Positions 55,952-64,000 of a stretch of 64,000 bases of DNA are shown here, one piece after another. A program made the position numbers and the translations under genes. Numbering within the stretch: position 1 is the first letter of the stretch; each line of letters begins with the position of its first letter. This stretch comes from Fusobacterium sp. (GTDB taxonomy: Bacteria > Cyanobacteriota > Vampirovibrionia > Gastranaerophilales > Gastranaerophilaceae). The stretch covers positions 174,854 through 238,853 of the forward strand of contig JAMPIJ010000001.1 of assembly GCA_023662905.1 (NCBI GenBank), in the 5' to 3' direction. Under the pieces are notes generated by a model that did no database searches, had not been told where the DNA came from, and saw nothing but the letters and a program-made list of their open reading frames with translations.

Positions 55952-57288
55952 TGGCACAAGGAATGAGAATGCCTACAACTGATGATTTGGTTTCAATGTG
56001 GCATGCGTCTGGCTTGAAACAAAAAATTATTTTTACTTTTTTGATGATAGCAGCGTTCCGTCTTGGCGCACAGTTACCGCTTTTCGGCGTTAATAACGAA
56101 GCGTTCAGACAAATCGCACAAGGAAACAACATCATCGGATTTTTGGATTTATTCTCTGGCGGTGCGTTGGGTAACGTATCTATCTTCGCGTTAGGTATCG
56201 GGCCTTACATCACAGCCTCTATCATAATCCAATTAATGTCTGTAATTATTCCGCACTTGGAAAAATTACAGAAAGAAGATGGCGAAGCAGGCAGAAGAAA
56301 ATTGGCGCAGTATACAAGATATTTCACTTGTATTTTAGCGTTCTTCCAATCTTTTGTATTTATGCTTTACATGAAGCACCTGCCTACAGCTATCATGCCG
56401 AACGTTAACCACGGAATGTTCTTCCTGAGTTCTGTTCTGGTATTGACGGCGGGCGCAGTGCTTGTAATGTGGATTTCCGAATTGATTACCGAAAGAGGTA
56501 TCGGAAACGGCGGCTCTTTGATAATCTTTGTAGGTATCTTATCCGGCATTCCTGTTTACGCATCAAGAACAGCACAAATGGTTGCTAATAACGGCGCTTT
56601 ACAAATGGGACTGATGTGTCTTCTCGCAGTGTTCTTCATAACTATGATTGTTATCGTAATTATGCAGGAAGCTGTTAGAAAAGTCGTAATCGTTAACCCT
56701 AAGCGTCAGGTCGGAAACAAAGTTTACGGCGGTATGAACTCATTCATTCCGTTCAAACTTAATCCGGGCGGTGTAATGCCTATCATCTTCGCGATTGCAA
56801 TTTTGCTTTTCCCATCAACTATTTTGAGTTTGGTTGGACAGGCTAATATTTCAAATCCGGCGGTGAAATCTGCGATTTTGAATTTAAGTCACTGGTTAAA
56901 TCCAGATGGAGTTCTTTACTACGTAATTTACTTCACTTTGATTGTAATTTTGACTTTCTTCTACGCATCAATTATGCCGAACATGCAGCCAAAAGATATT
57001 GCTGACAACCTTAAGAAATATGGTTCATCAATTCCTGGTATCAAGCCGGGCAGACCAACTGCGGAAGCTTTGGATAAAATCTTGAGCAAAACAACATTTA
57101 TCGGTGCTATTGCTCTTGGTATTATCGCTCTAGTTCCGTCATTGATGAGTTACGTGACCGGAATCCAAACCTTGATGGGTATTGGTTCTACATCTCTAAT
57201 CATCATGGTCGGGGTTGCTTTAGACTTAATCAATCAAGTTAAGAGCCACCTTCTTGCAAGAAATTATGAATCTTTCTTGAAGCAGTAA
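55951..57288 (+). CDS. secY: Protein translocase subunit SecY
   Basis: 445 aa, ten transmembrane helices. FRLGAQLPLFGVN in helix 1, GIGPYITASIIIQLM, RGIGNGGSLIIFVGIL and NPGGVMPIIFAIAILLFP are diagnostic. Forms the secretion channel with SecE and SecG. Starts by overlapping the rplO stop; ends the local operon at a terminator. Confidence 0.97.
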   Translation: MAQGMRMPTTDDLVSMWHASGLKQKIIFTFLMIAAFRLGAQLPLFGVNNEAFRQIAQGNNIIGFLDLFSGGALGNVSIFALGIGPYITASIIIQLMSVIIPHLEKLQKEDGEAGRRKLAQYTRYFTCILAFFQSFVFMLYMKHLPTAIMPNVNHGMFFLSSVLVLTAGAVLVMWISELITERGIGNGGSLIIFVGILSGIPVYASRTAQMVANNGALQMGLMCLLAVFFITMIVIVIMQEAVRKVVIVNPKRQVGNKVYGGMNSFIPFKLNPGGVMPIIFAIAILLFPSTILSLVGQANISNPAVKSAILNLSHWLNPDGVLYYVIYFTLIVILTFFYASIMPNMQPKDIADNLKKYGSSIPGIKPGRPTAEALDKILSKTTFIGAIALGIIALVPSLMSYVTGIQTLMGIGSTSLIIMVGVALDLINQVKSHLLARNYESFLKQ

Positions 57289-57312
57289 TTTTTTAACCAA
57301 CAATAAAAATAA

Positions 57313-57342
57313 AAAATAGTCCTTTCGGGGGCTATTTTTTTA
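57313..57342 (+). terminator. Intrinsic terminator after secY
   Basis: AAAATAGTCC, TTTCG, GGGGCTATTTTTTT; one imperfect pair in the stem. Confidence 0.8.
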
Positions 57343-57439
57343 TGCAAAGTTAGTGCTTTGTGTCAAGGATTACCGTTGAAAAAAAGAGTATTATCAAAAT
57401 ATACAAAATATCCTCAACTCTTCTGATTGCTCAGTCTTT

Positions 57440-57472
57440 GCTCTTTTCTGTTTTGAAAAGAGCTTTATTTTT
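57440..57472 (+). terminator. Hairpin with T-rich tail
   Basis: GCTCTTTTC, TGTTTT, GAAAAGAGC, then TTTATTTTT. It stands alone in the gap between secY and a small gene; it may be a second secY terminator or an attenuator of the next gene. Confidence 0.65.
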
Positions 57473-57532
57473 CTTAACAAATGCGCAATAAATTTTTTCA
57501 GGTGTATTCTTATAAGTAATCTAGGAGAAAAT

Positions 57533-57901
57533 ATGCAAGTAAATACATCAACCCCACGCGCAACACAAAATTTTGGTGGCGCAAAGTTTTACAAGATTCC
57601 TGTAGATATGCAAGAAGTAATGAAAGCTAATACCGCTTTTAATAGAATCGCCAAAGAACAAGATATTATAGTAACAGCCACACCACGTGTTAAATGGAAT
57701 GATCCATTAAAGTTAAGAACTCCAAAAGCTGATGAAAAATGTTATTTGGATTATGAGATAAAAGATGTAGATGTTGCTTATGGCCCTCCTGCTAACCCCA
57801 TTGTTACAGGTGAGAAAATGTTAGCTCCGTTGAAAGATCATGTACAATCTTTACTGGAAATTCTTGAAGTTAAGAATCTGTTTGATGGATTCAGATTTTA
57901 G
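57533..57901 (+). CDS. Hypothetical protein with NFGG motif
   Basis: 122 aa. Begins MQVNTSTPRATQNFGGAKFY, the N-terminal FG-type motif also seen at 12.8-14.3 kb. No membrane segment or recognised domain. AGGAG lies just before the start. It overlaps the convergent next gene by 4 nt. Confidence 0.6.
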   Translation: MQVNTSTPRATQNFGGAKFYKIPVDMQEVMKANTAFNRIAKEQDIIVTATPRVKWNDPLKLRTPKADEKCYLDYEIKDVDVAYGPPANPIVTGEKMLAPLKDHVQSLLEILEVKNLFDGFRF

Positions 57902-58851
57902 ACTTTGGTGATATATTTGTCGACTTTTTCTGAGATATAGGTCGAGAATATTGGCAGAATTCCGTAGTATATTGCGGCGAAAATCAGTGCGGGACGCAGA
58001 ATGTGCAAGCCCTCAATGTGCTTGTGAAGATTCGGGTTGCCTTTGTTCGCCTGCTTGAATTTTTCTATGAAGTTTTCGGAATTATTTTTGATTAACCTGT
58101 CGATTCCGTAGCCGCCCGCAAGGGTTATTCCTGTTGAAATTACGTTGTTATAAATCAAAGCTTTTTTGCGGTTTTCTTTTATGTTTGGACTTTTGGCTGT
58201 CATATAGGCAAAACTTGATGTCAACAGAATATCGGTTCCAGCTGTCAGGTGTTTTGCGATATCTTTGTCGTTATGCTCGTTCTTTTTGAGGAAGTTTTGA
58301 ATCTTTTCGTTGTCGAGAATTTTGCCTATGCCTTTTGCGAGATTTTCTGTTGGTTTCGCGCCGAATGAAAGAACTTTAGGCTTCTTTTCTTCCTGTTTTT
58401 TGTTGTTGAAAAGTTTGTCCATAATGAACGGAATCATCGCGATTGTTAGCATTGATTTTGGAATAGCCGTAACCAGATTTGTGCTGAGTTTCATAATCTG
58501 GGTGCCGAGTTTGTAGCTTCTTGAGGTTGGCGGTGCAAGTCTTTTGAACGTACTTGCCCCCAGATATTTATCAGGACTTTTATCTATTTTTTTTACAGCA
58601 CTTTCTATCGGAAGCGCCACGGCTTCAACAAGCCCGAATTTTATCAAGCCGGAGCCTATAGAATTCGCGCAGGCATATTGTTTGTTTTCTTTTTCTGTAT
58701 CAGGAGTTGCAAGAATCGCAAGCGGCCGAACTGTCAACGACATCGCAAGAGAAGTCGCCGCGGCAAACGAGGTTCCGTGGTCTGAAATCATTTCTAAAGT
58801 TTTTAGAAATCTTTTGTTATTCAATATGCTATTTACATTTCGCACTTGCAT
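57898..58851 (-). CDS. Hypothetical multi-pass membrane protein
   Basis: 317 aa with about five hydrophobic segments (TSFAAATSLAMSLTVRPLA, TAIPKSMLTIAMIPFIMD, GTDILLTSSFAYMTA, NNVISTGITLAGGYGI, LRPALIFAAIYYGILPIF). VLSFGAKPT in the middle matches an FG-type motif common in hypothetical proteins here. No signature for a known transporter or enzyme. Confidence 0.6.
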   Translation of the reverse strand: MQVRNVNSILNNKRFLKTLEMISDHGTSFAAATSLAMSLTVRPLAILATPDTEKENKQYACANSIGSGLIKFGLVEAVALPIESAVKKIDKSPDKYLGASTFKRLAPPTSRSYKLGTQIMKLSTNLVTAIPKSMLTIAMIPFIMDKLFNNKKQEEKKPKVLSFGAKPTENLAKGIGKILDNEKIQNFLKKNEHNDKDIAKHLTAGTDILLTSSFAYMTAKSPNIKENRKKALIYNNVISTGITLAGGYGIDRLIKNNSENFIEKFKQANKGNPNLHKHIEGLHILRPALIFAAIYYGILPIFSTYISEKVDKYITKV

Positions 58852-58898
58852 TTCTATAGTATTTCACAAAAATTAGATTTTAGCATATAATAAGGTAA

Positions 58899-59588
58899 AT
58901 GGACTTAATCAAATTTATCAAAAGAGAATTAAATGGCTGGGGCAGGTTTGAGCGGATAATTTTTCCGTCGATAATCGTCTTTATTCTTGCGACTTCTATT
59001 TATATGGGCGACACTCCGGTCGCTATGGTGTCGGCGGTATGTGGAATAAGTTATACAATACTTGCAGGTAAAGGGAAGATTTCCTGTTATTATATCGGGC
59101 TTTGCGGAACGATGTGTTATGCGTATTTGTCGCTTGTGAATGGGTTATGGGGTAATCTGGCGCTTTATGCACTCTATTATTTCCCTATGCAAATTCTAGG
59201 GATTTTTAGATGGCGGAAACATTTGCGCTCAGACACTCACGAGATTGAAAAAACTCAAATGAGTTTAAAAGATAGATTTGTCTGTGCGGCTTCTGTCATT
59301 GCGGGTTCTGTTGTGCTGGCTTATGTGTTGAAGATTACCGGTGACACAGCGCCTGTAATTGATGCGATAACAACAGTGTTTTCTATTGCAGGCTTGCTTT
59401 TGACCGTAAAACGCTGCATTGAACAGTGGTACATCTGGATAGTTGTGAACGGACTTTCAGCCTTAATGTGGTTGAATCTTGTTCTGCACGGTTCAAAAAA
59501 CCTTGCGACATTTATGATGTGGACAGTATATTTCTTCCTCGGAATTTATTTCCTCATTACCTGGAGAAAAGCCCTAAAAACTAATTAA
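58899..59588 (+). CDS. pnuC: Nicotinamide riboside transporter PnuC
   Basis: 229 aa, seven or so transmembrane helices. AVCGISYTILAGKGKISCYY, YYFPMQILGIFRWRKH and the C-terminal EQWYIWIVVNGLSALMWLNL are typical PnuC motifs. Takes up vitamin B3 precursors for NAD synthesis by facilitated diffusion. No riboswitch seen upstream. Confidence 0.9.
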   Translation: MDLIKFIKRELNGWGRFERIIFPSIIVFILATSIYMGDTPVAMVSAVCGISYTILAGKGKISCYYIGLCGTMCYAYLSLVNGLWGNLALYALYYFPMQILGIFRWRKHLRSDTHEIEKTQMSLKDRFVCAASVIAGSVVLAYVLKITGDTAPVIDAITTVFSIAGLLLTVKRCIEQWYIWIVVNGLSALMWLNLVLHGSKNLATFMMWTVYFFLGIYFLITWRKALKTN

Positions 59589-59598
59589 TTGCATTATC

Positions 59599-59626
59599 GT
59601 ACAACACAATGTGCATTGTGTTGTAC
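59599..59626. promoter_or_regulatory. Perfect 12-bp-arm palindrome, putative operator
   Basis: GTACAACACAAT, GTGC, ATTGTGTTGTAC. Same arms as the palindrome at 9659-9696; here it lies about 140 nt upstream of the EF-hand operon start and 10 nt after pnuC. Confidence 0.65.
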
Positions 59627-59711
59627 TGTTATAAAAACGTGCTATGCCTGAAAATTGCGTTTTCTGTTTTAAATTATTACGAATTGTTAAGCTGCTAATC
59701 CCTTGTTATAT

Positions 59712-59745
59712 TTACCCTCGCAACACAATGCACAAATTGTTGTAC
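59712..59745 (+). promoter_or_regulatory. Proximal regulatory site upstream of EF-hand operon
   Basis: TTACCCTCGCAACACAATG, then CACAAATTGTTGTAC. Close match to 9511-9545 read on the - strand; same spacing to AAGGAGGATT and the start. Confidence 0.6.
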
Positions 59746-59765
59746 ATAGTTAAAAAGGAGGATTT

Positions 59766-60101
59766 ATGGCTATTACGGTTGGAGATATTTACACGGCGTT
59801 TCCTACATTCAAACCAAAAGATATGATTGATTTGATGGGAACAGAGAAGTTTAACGGGCGCAGCGAGGTTTCATTAAGTAAGATTGCTCACTACAAGGGC
59901 GGTATGGCAAAGGAACTCTCTGTTTTTACCGCTAAAAAAGAGGGCAAATCTTATACAAATATGTTGAGCCAAACTGAAAGACAAAATGTTTCAGAAAAGG
60001 CAAATATTAATGCCGACGGAAATAAACAGGACAAAAAGCCTGTGCCGCAAAATATTCCGATGGACACAAGTGTTTTTGATGTGAATAAGAAGCAAGTTTA
60101 A
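59766..60101 (+). CDS. Small hypothetical protein, first gene of EF-hand operon
   Basis: 111 aa from ATG 59766 with AAGGAGGATTT upstream. Begins MAITVGDIYTAFPTFKPKDM; no signal peptide, no membrane segment, Lys/Gln-rich C-terminal half. Nine bases separate it from the EF-hand gene. Not recognised. Confidence 0.6.
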   Translation: MAITVGDIYTAFPTFKPKDMIDLMGTEKFNGRSEVSLSKIAHYKGGMAKELSVFTAKKEGKSYTNMLSQTERQNVSEKANINADGNKQDKKPVPQNIPMDTSVFDVNKKQV

Positions 60102-60110
60102 GGAGGATGA

Positions 60111-61301
60111 ATGGCAGAGATTAATCCAATTGGTTTAGGGGCTAAACAAAGCCACAAAACACACACAAAGGCCAAAACAACAAATGTGAACGAAAGTTTA
60201 TTTTTGAAACTTGATAAAAACAAAGACGGCAAGATTTCTGAACAGGAATTAAGAGCCGCAGGTTATCAGGGCAAAGATTTGGCAGCTATGGAAGAAGCAA
60301 TATTCTTTGCGGAACGCAATACTAATAAGTGGTTTAAATTTGACAAGGACAAAAGCGGCTTCGTAAATAATGCTGAAGAACAAATGTGGAATATTCATAA
60401 TACTGATGACAACCACACGATAGGTGATATGACACCGGAAGAGTTCGCAAAGAAAAATAATATTAATATAAACGATATTGCAGGTGAAGATTTTGAAAAC
60501 TGGTGCGCACACTGGATTGAAACGGACGACCCAATGCAAGGAATAAAAGCGATTATCAAAGAGCGTTACGGTAAAGAGTTTTCTGATGAGGAAACACAGC
60601 TTTTGTATGACGCGATGAAAAATCAGGCAAACCGTTGGCTTTTCAAGGACGATTCACTTTATACAAGATTGAATATTTCGGCATATACAAGACTTGCTAC
60701 AACAGACCAAACGGTTTCTTGTTGCGGTGGCGATATTTCCAAACCACCAATTGGCGAACAGCCAAAACTGGACGCAAACGGCGAGTTGATGGAAGCTAAT
60801 TCTTGCTCAATGATTTTCTCAGATCTTGAGGATTCTGGTTCATCAAACAGTGCGGCTGAAACAAAAAACAGGCTTGCGTGGGCTGCGTTCAAGACTGTTT
60901 CGGATAAAGATACAGCCAGAATGTCGCCGGAAGAATATGCCAAATATCAGGCCGATTGGAATAAAGTTCGTGATATGAAAGCTTCTGATTTTAGAGCGCT
61001 TTTGCAGCCCGAAAACCGTGCAGAACTTGAAAAATTTGAAGCGAATGCAAATATGACAGTTAAGCAAATTGTGGATTATATTGATATTGTCGAAAGCGCG
61101 ACGGGTAAGAATTTTGATGAAAATGACTGGGCGCTTGATTCAAAAACGTTCCATTGCGACATAATGGAAAAATTAAATGGAACATTTGGCGATGAAAAAG
61201 TTCTAGAGGGTAAAACCCGCGCAGATGTACCGCCGGAAAAACAAGCGTTACTGAAATATTTGGAAGAACATAACCTTTTGTTGGAGCAGTTTAAAGAATA
61301 G
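60111..61301 (+). CDS. EF-hand calcium-binding protein, large
   Basis: 396 aa with two EF-hand loops near the N-terminus: DKNKDGKISEQE (about residues 33-44) and DKDKSGFVNNAE (about residues 78-89). The rest is acidic and helical, with Asp/Asn-rich stretches and a paired-cysteine segment (SCCGGDI) at about residue 205. There is no classical signal peptide; it may leave the cell by a nonclassical route or act in the cytoplasm. AGGAGG precedes the start. Confidence 0.7.
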   Translation: MAEINPIGLGAKQSHKTHTKAKTTNVNESLFLKLDKNKDGKISEQELRAAGYQGKDLAAMEEAIFFAERNTNKWFKFDKDKSGFVNNAEEQMWNIHNTDDNHTIGDMTPEEFAKKNNININDIAGEDFENWCAHWIETDDPMQGIKAIIKERYGKEFSDEETQLLYDAMKNQANRWLFKDDSLYTRLNISAYTRLATTDQTVSCCGGDISKPPIGEQPKLDANGELMEANSCSMIFSDLEDSGSSNSAAETKNRLAWAAFKTVSDKDTARMSPEEYAKYQADWNKVRDMKASDFRALLQPENRAELEKFEANANMTVKQIVDYIDIVESATGKNFDENDWALDSKTFHCDIMEKLNGTFGDEKVLEGKTRADVPPEKQALLKYLEEHNLLLEQFKE

Positions 61302-61307
61302 ACAAAA

Positions 61308-61340
61308 TAAAACGAGATACCAGATGGTATCTCGTTTTAT
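61308..61340. terminator. Intrinsic terminator, EF-hand operon and tRNA-Leu
   Basis: AAAACGAGATACC, AGA, TGGTATCTCGTTTT; lies between convergent units and can serve both. Confidence 0.88.
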
Positions 61341-61341
61341 T

Positions 61342-61427
61342 TGCCGAAGGTCGGGGTCGAACCGACACGAGGTGTGATCCTCACCAGATTTTGAGTCTGG
61401 CACGTCTACCAATTCCATCACTCCGGC
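61342..61427 (-). tRNA. tRNA-Leu(CAA)
   Basis: 86 nt on the - strand. Acceptor GCCGGAG pairs with CTTCGGC, discriminator A. Anticodon stem CCAGA/TCTGG encloses CTCAAAA, anticodon CAA, so it reads TTG. A long variable arm (class II) and a T loop GGTTCGACCC fit leucine. The 3' CCA is not encoded. Confidence 0.95.
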
Positions 61428-61488
61428 ATGAGTGTAATTCAATAGTAATACAAACATATTTTTTTTTCAAGCACTTTTTAATATTATA

Positions 61489-61517
61489 TTGACATACTCA
61501 AAAACATGTTACATAAT
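61489..61517 (+). promoter_or_regulatory. Pilin-family promoter (61.5 kb locus)
   Basis: TTGACA, 17-nt spacer with AAAACATG, CATAAT; CAGAAAGGATGG follows. Confidence 0.8.
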
Positions 61518-61539
61518 GTGTACAGAAAGGATGGAAATT

Positions 61540-62532
61540 ATGAAAAACAAACTTATGTACACATTGACAGGGGGGGGGGGGCCTCTCTTAACCGGCTTTA
61601 CTATGGTAGAAATCTTGTTATCTTTGACAATTATTGGCGTAGTTGCGGCCATAACACTTCCGTCGCTTACAGGCAACATTAACGAACGAACTTGGAATAC
61701 ACAGCGTAAAGCCCTTTATTCAAGATTTTCACAAGCGATGTCACTGATGCCTGCATTGAATGGCTATGGTAAATTTAAAGAACCGACAGAAACAGAATCT
61801 GCGGTTGACACAGCGGCTGAAACTTTTATTACAGACGGATTGGCAAAAGTTATGAAAATTAATAATATTTGTGATTCAGAGCATTTGGCGGATTGTGGCA
61901 TTCCAGATAAAATTTTAGATATAAGAGGTAGTGTTGCATATTCAAGTTTTCCCAAAATCCCAAAAGATTTAAATCCGCGATATAGTCAGGTTAATGGGAG
62001 TTTTACCTTGCAGACTAAAGTAGCTGCATTTGAAACACAATCTGGAGAAAGCGTGGCATTGTTTTATAACCCGAAATGTAGTAAAGATACTTTAGGCTTT
62101 GCTGGAAGACCATATTTTTATATTAATGAATGTGTGCATATGATATATGATTTGAATGGATTAAAAGGCCCAAATCAAGTAGGTAAAGATATTGGCATTA
62201 TGAGTGTATTTTATCCTACGGATCCAATTGTTGTTGCGCCTCAGCCAATTTATCCTAAAGCAGCTTGGCACGCTGTAGGAGATAAAGGATTAAGAGTTTG
62301 CACTTTAGAAAATAAAGAATACAGGTTGCCTAATTTAGAAGAATTAATGACCGTTTTTTCTAACTCAAAACTAACCGGTGTAAGGATGGATGGAACAGCT
62401 TATTTGTCGAATAGTGTTGCAGTGACTTCTGACGGTATGAAGGTTTATATATTGACTAATGACACTGGGCATTATGCATTAAATAGTTTAGCAGACCTTT
62501 CAAGAATTGTTTATATATGTATAAAACGTTAA
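61540..62532 (+). CDS. Phase-variable prepilin-like protein, ON (12 G)
   Basis: 330 aa from ATG 61540 (MKNKLMYTLT, GGGG, PLLTG), then FTMVE. The Val in place of Ala is unique in the family, while the +5 Glu is kept. The middle groups with the 18.5 and 39.1 kb genes (VAYSSFPKIPKDLNP). The C-terminal domain keeps YRLPNLEELMTVF but has no WSS and ends CIKR. It is the most A/T-rich and divergent of the variable copies in its 3' half. AlaS starts 107 nt later. Confidence 0.9.
   Translation: MKNKLMYTLTGGGGPLLTGFTMVEILLSLTIIGVVAAITLPSLTGNINERTWNTQRKALYSRFSQAMSLMPALNGYGKFKEPTETESAVDTAAETFITDGLAKVMKINNICDSEHLADCGIPDKILDIRGSVAYSSFPKIPKDLNPRYSQVNGSFTLQTKVAAFETQSGESVALFYNPKCSKDTLGFAGRPYFYINECVHMIYDLNGLKGPNQVGKDIGIMSVFYPTDPIVVAPQPIYPKAAWHAVGDKGLRVCTLENKEYRLPNLEELMTVFSNSKLTGVRMDGTAYLSNSVAVTSDGMKVYILTNDTGHYALNSLADLSRIVYICIKR
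61570..61581 (+). repeat. Poly-G tract, 12 G, in prepilin leader
   Basis: Twelve consecutive G encode four Gly; the frame is ON. Confidence 0.95.
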
Positions 62533-62639
62533 TAGGAAATCTTTATATTATGCTTTTTGAAACATAACTTATAATTCTGTTTAAAATCAAGTGCTTTCGT
62601 ACTATTATTCTTGTATATTAGTATATAAAGAGGGAAATT

Positions 62640-64000
62640 ATGTTAACAGGAAACCAGATTAGAAAGTTATATTTAGATTATTTCAAAGATAAACACCAGC
62701 ACACAATCGTCGAAAGCTCAAGCCTTGTGCCTGATAATCCGACAGTATTGTTGACAACTGCGGGCATGCTTCAATTTTTACCTATGTTTTTGGGTATTGT
62801 GAAACCGCCGTATGATCCAGCGCGTGCTGCTTCTTGTCAAAAATGTGCTAGAGCGGGCGGAAAGGATTCTGATATCGAAAACGTCGGTAGAACTCCGCGT
62901 CACCATACTTTCTTTGAAATGCTTGGTAACTTCTCATTTGGCGATTACTATAAACGCGAAATTATTCCTTGGGCATGGGAATTTGTAACAGAGGTTTTGA
63001 AACTTGATAAAGACAGACTCTGGATTACAATTTTTGAAACCGATGATGAAGCCGCTGAAATCTGGCAAAGTATCGGTGTTCCGGCTGAAAGAATTAAACG
63101 CAAAGGCAAAAAGGATAACTTCTGGGGACCTCCCGGGGCGTCTGGTTCTTGCGGGCCATGCTCTGAAATCCATTACGACTTAGGCGAACAATACAAATGT
63201 TCTGATGACTGCGGAATCGACACCTGCGAATGTGACCGTTGGGTTGAGATTTGGAACCTTGTATTTACCGAACTTTATCAAGATGAAGAAGGCAACCAAT
63301 CTCCGCTAGAAAAGAAAAATGTTGATACAGGCATGGGCTTGGAACGTATTACGATGGTATGTCAGGGCGTTGCGTCAACTTTTGAAACAGACCTTTTGAA
63401 ACCTATTTTGGACAAAGTTTCTGAGATGAGCGGTGTTCCTTACAAAAAATCTGATAAGACAGATATTTCATTGCGTATTATCACAGACCACGCAAGATGT
63501 GTTTCATTCTTGATTTCTGACGGTGTAATCCCTGGTAACGAGGGTAGAAGCTATGTTTTGAGAATGATTTTAAGACGTGCTTTGCGTCACGGCAAAATCC
63601 TTGGTATGGACTTACCGTTCCTCTACAAACTTGTTGATACCGTTGTTGAACACTACGGCGAAGCTTATCCGGAACTTGTCAAAAATCAAGCGAAAATTAA
63701 AGATGTTATCAAGAAAGAGGAAGAACGCTTCAAAGTTACACTTGACCGCGGTTACAAATTGTTAGAAGAATTTATCGCTGATAAGAAAGATATCGACGGC
63801 GAAAGCGCATTCAGACTTTACGATACTTTCGGCTTCCCATTTGAACTTACACGCGAAATCGCAGAAGAAAACGGCTTAAAAGTTGATGAGGACGGATTTA
63901 AAAAGGCTATGCAGGAACAAAAAGACCGTGCAAAAGCAGCAACCGCTAAAATTTCTGTAACAGGCGATATCAAATATGCAAAAATAGAAGAACAAGTAGG
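62640..64000 (+). CDS. alaS: Alanine--tRNA ligase (3' end beyond window)
   Basis: First 453 codons from ATG 62640 (MLTGNQIRKLYLDYFKDKHQ), preceded by GAGGGAAATT. Class II catalytic core with HHTFFEMLGNFSFGDYYK (motif 2 region), WGPPGASGSCGPCSEIHYD and GMGLERITMV (motif 3). The frame is open to the last base. The editing and C-Ala domains lie outside. Confidence 0.97.
   Translation, partial: MLTGNQIRKLYLDYFKDKHQHTIVESSSLVPDNPTVLLTTAGMLQFLPMFLGIVKPPYDPARAASCQKCARAGGKDSDIENVGRTPRHHTFFEMLGNFSFGDYYKREIIPWAWEFVTEVLKLDKDRLWITIFETDDEAAEIWQSIGVPAERIKRKGKKDNFWGPPGASGSCGPCSEIHYDLGEQYKCSDDCGIDTCECDRWVEIWNLVFTELYQDEEGNQSPLEKKNVDTGMGLERITMVCQGVASTFETDLLKPILDKVSEMSGVPYKKSDKTDISLRIITDHARCVSFLISDGVIPGNEGRSYVLRMILRRALRHGKILGMDLPFLYKLVDTVVEHYGEAYPELVKNQAKIKDVIKKEEERFKVTLDRGYKLLEEFIADKKDIDGESAFRLYDTFGFPFELTREIAEENGLKVDEDGFKKAMQEQKDRAKAATAKISVTGDIKYAKIEEQV

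Overview
The window reads as a chromosome segment of a low-GC, Gram-negative-type bacterium, most likely a gut Cyanobacteriota-relative of the Melainabacteria/Gastranaerophilales type (inference). The basis is an outer-membrane toolkit (BamA, Skp, an MCE/MlaD protein, an MsbA-like exporter), many prepilin-like proteins with an A/G-FTMAE processing site, small secreted EF-hand and LysM proteins, and remnants of a flagellar gene set. There is no prophage, CRISPR array, insertion sequence or rRNA operon.

The most unusual content is a dispersed family of eight prepilin-like genes, all on the + strand (start of window, then leaders at 18.5, 35.5, 39.1, 44.2, 49.0, 53.4 and 61.5 kb). They sit singly between unrelated housekeeping genes. 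Each has a near-identical N-terminus, a variable middle, and a C-terminal domain resembling DUF1566/Fib_succ_major C-type-lectin-like folds (RLPN-x-EEL, WSS and a final CVKR). Seven complete loci carry a G tract of 10-16 bases directly after codon 10 or 11, inside the prepilin leader. The tract decides the reading frame. Three loci, all with exactly 12 G, are in frame (ON); four (16, 11, 13 and 10 G) are out of frame (OFF). All seven share a promoter with a 17-bp spacer carrying AAACATG or a close variant. This looks like a phase-variable, co-regulated repertoire of surface pilins with interchangeable tips. Two LysM genes have similar G:C tracts in their upstream regions, so a second surface family may vary at the level of transcription.

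Layout: 1-9 kb holds a pilin, pdp, skp, bamA, era, an AMIN-like membrane protein and a sugar-binding lipoprotein. 9-17.5 kb holds a small EF-hand protein, an MsbA-like exporter, dxr, a coiled-coil zinc-ribbon protein, a decayed XRE regulator, der and a GAF/degenerate HD-GYP protein. 17.7-24 kb holds a winged-helix protein, a pilin, a YhaM-like nuclease, ilvC and fliJ-fliK-hook genes. 24-34 kb holds two LysM genes, yqeG, a U32 peptidase, a FliA/WhiG sigma factor, an OmpA-like protein, a degenerate M16 protein, a separate pilin and rqcH. 34-50 kb holds nfeD/SPFH, two pilins, rarA, MCE/upp/valS, a pilin, recA with a MerR-like partner, rlmN/dtd and a pilin. 50-64 kb holds mutS, a pilin, rpsE-rpmD-rplO-secY, pnuC, an EF-hand operon, tRNA-Leu, a pilin and alaS (cut by the window end).

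A second regulatory signal joins the EF-hand genes at 9.0-9.5 kb and 59.8-61.3 kb. Both have an upstream perfect palindrome (GTACAACACAAT, 4 nt, ATTGTGTTGTAC) and a second related site near the start codon, suggesting one shared regulator.
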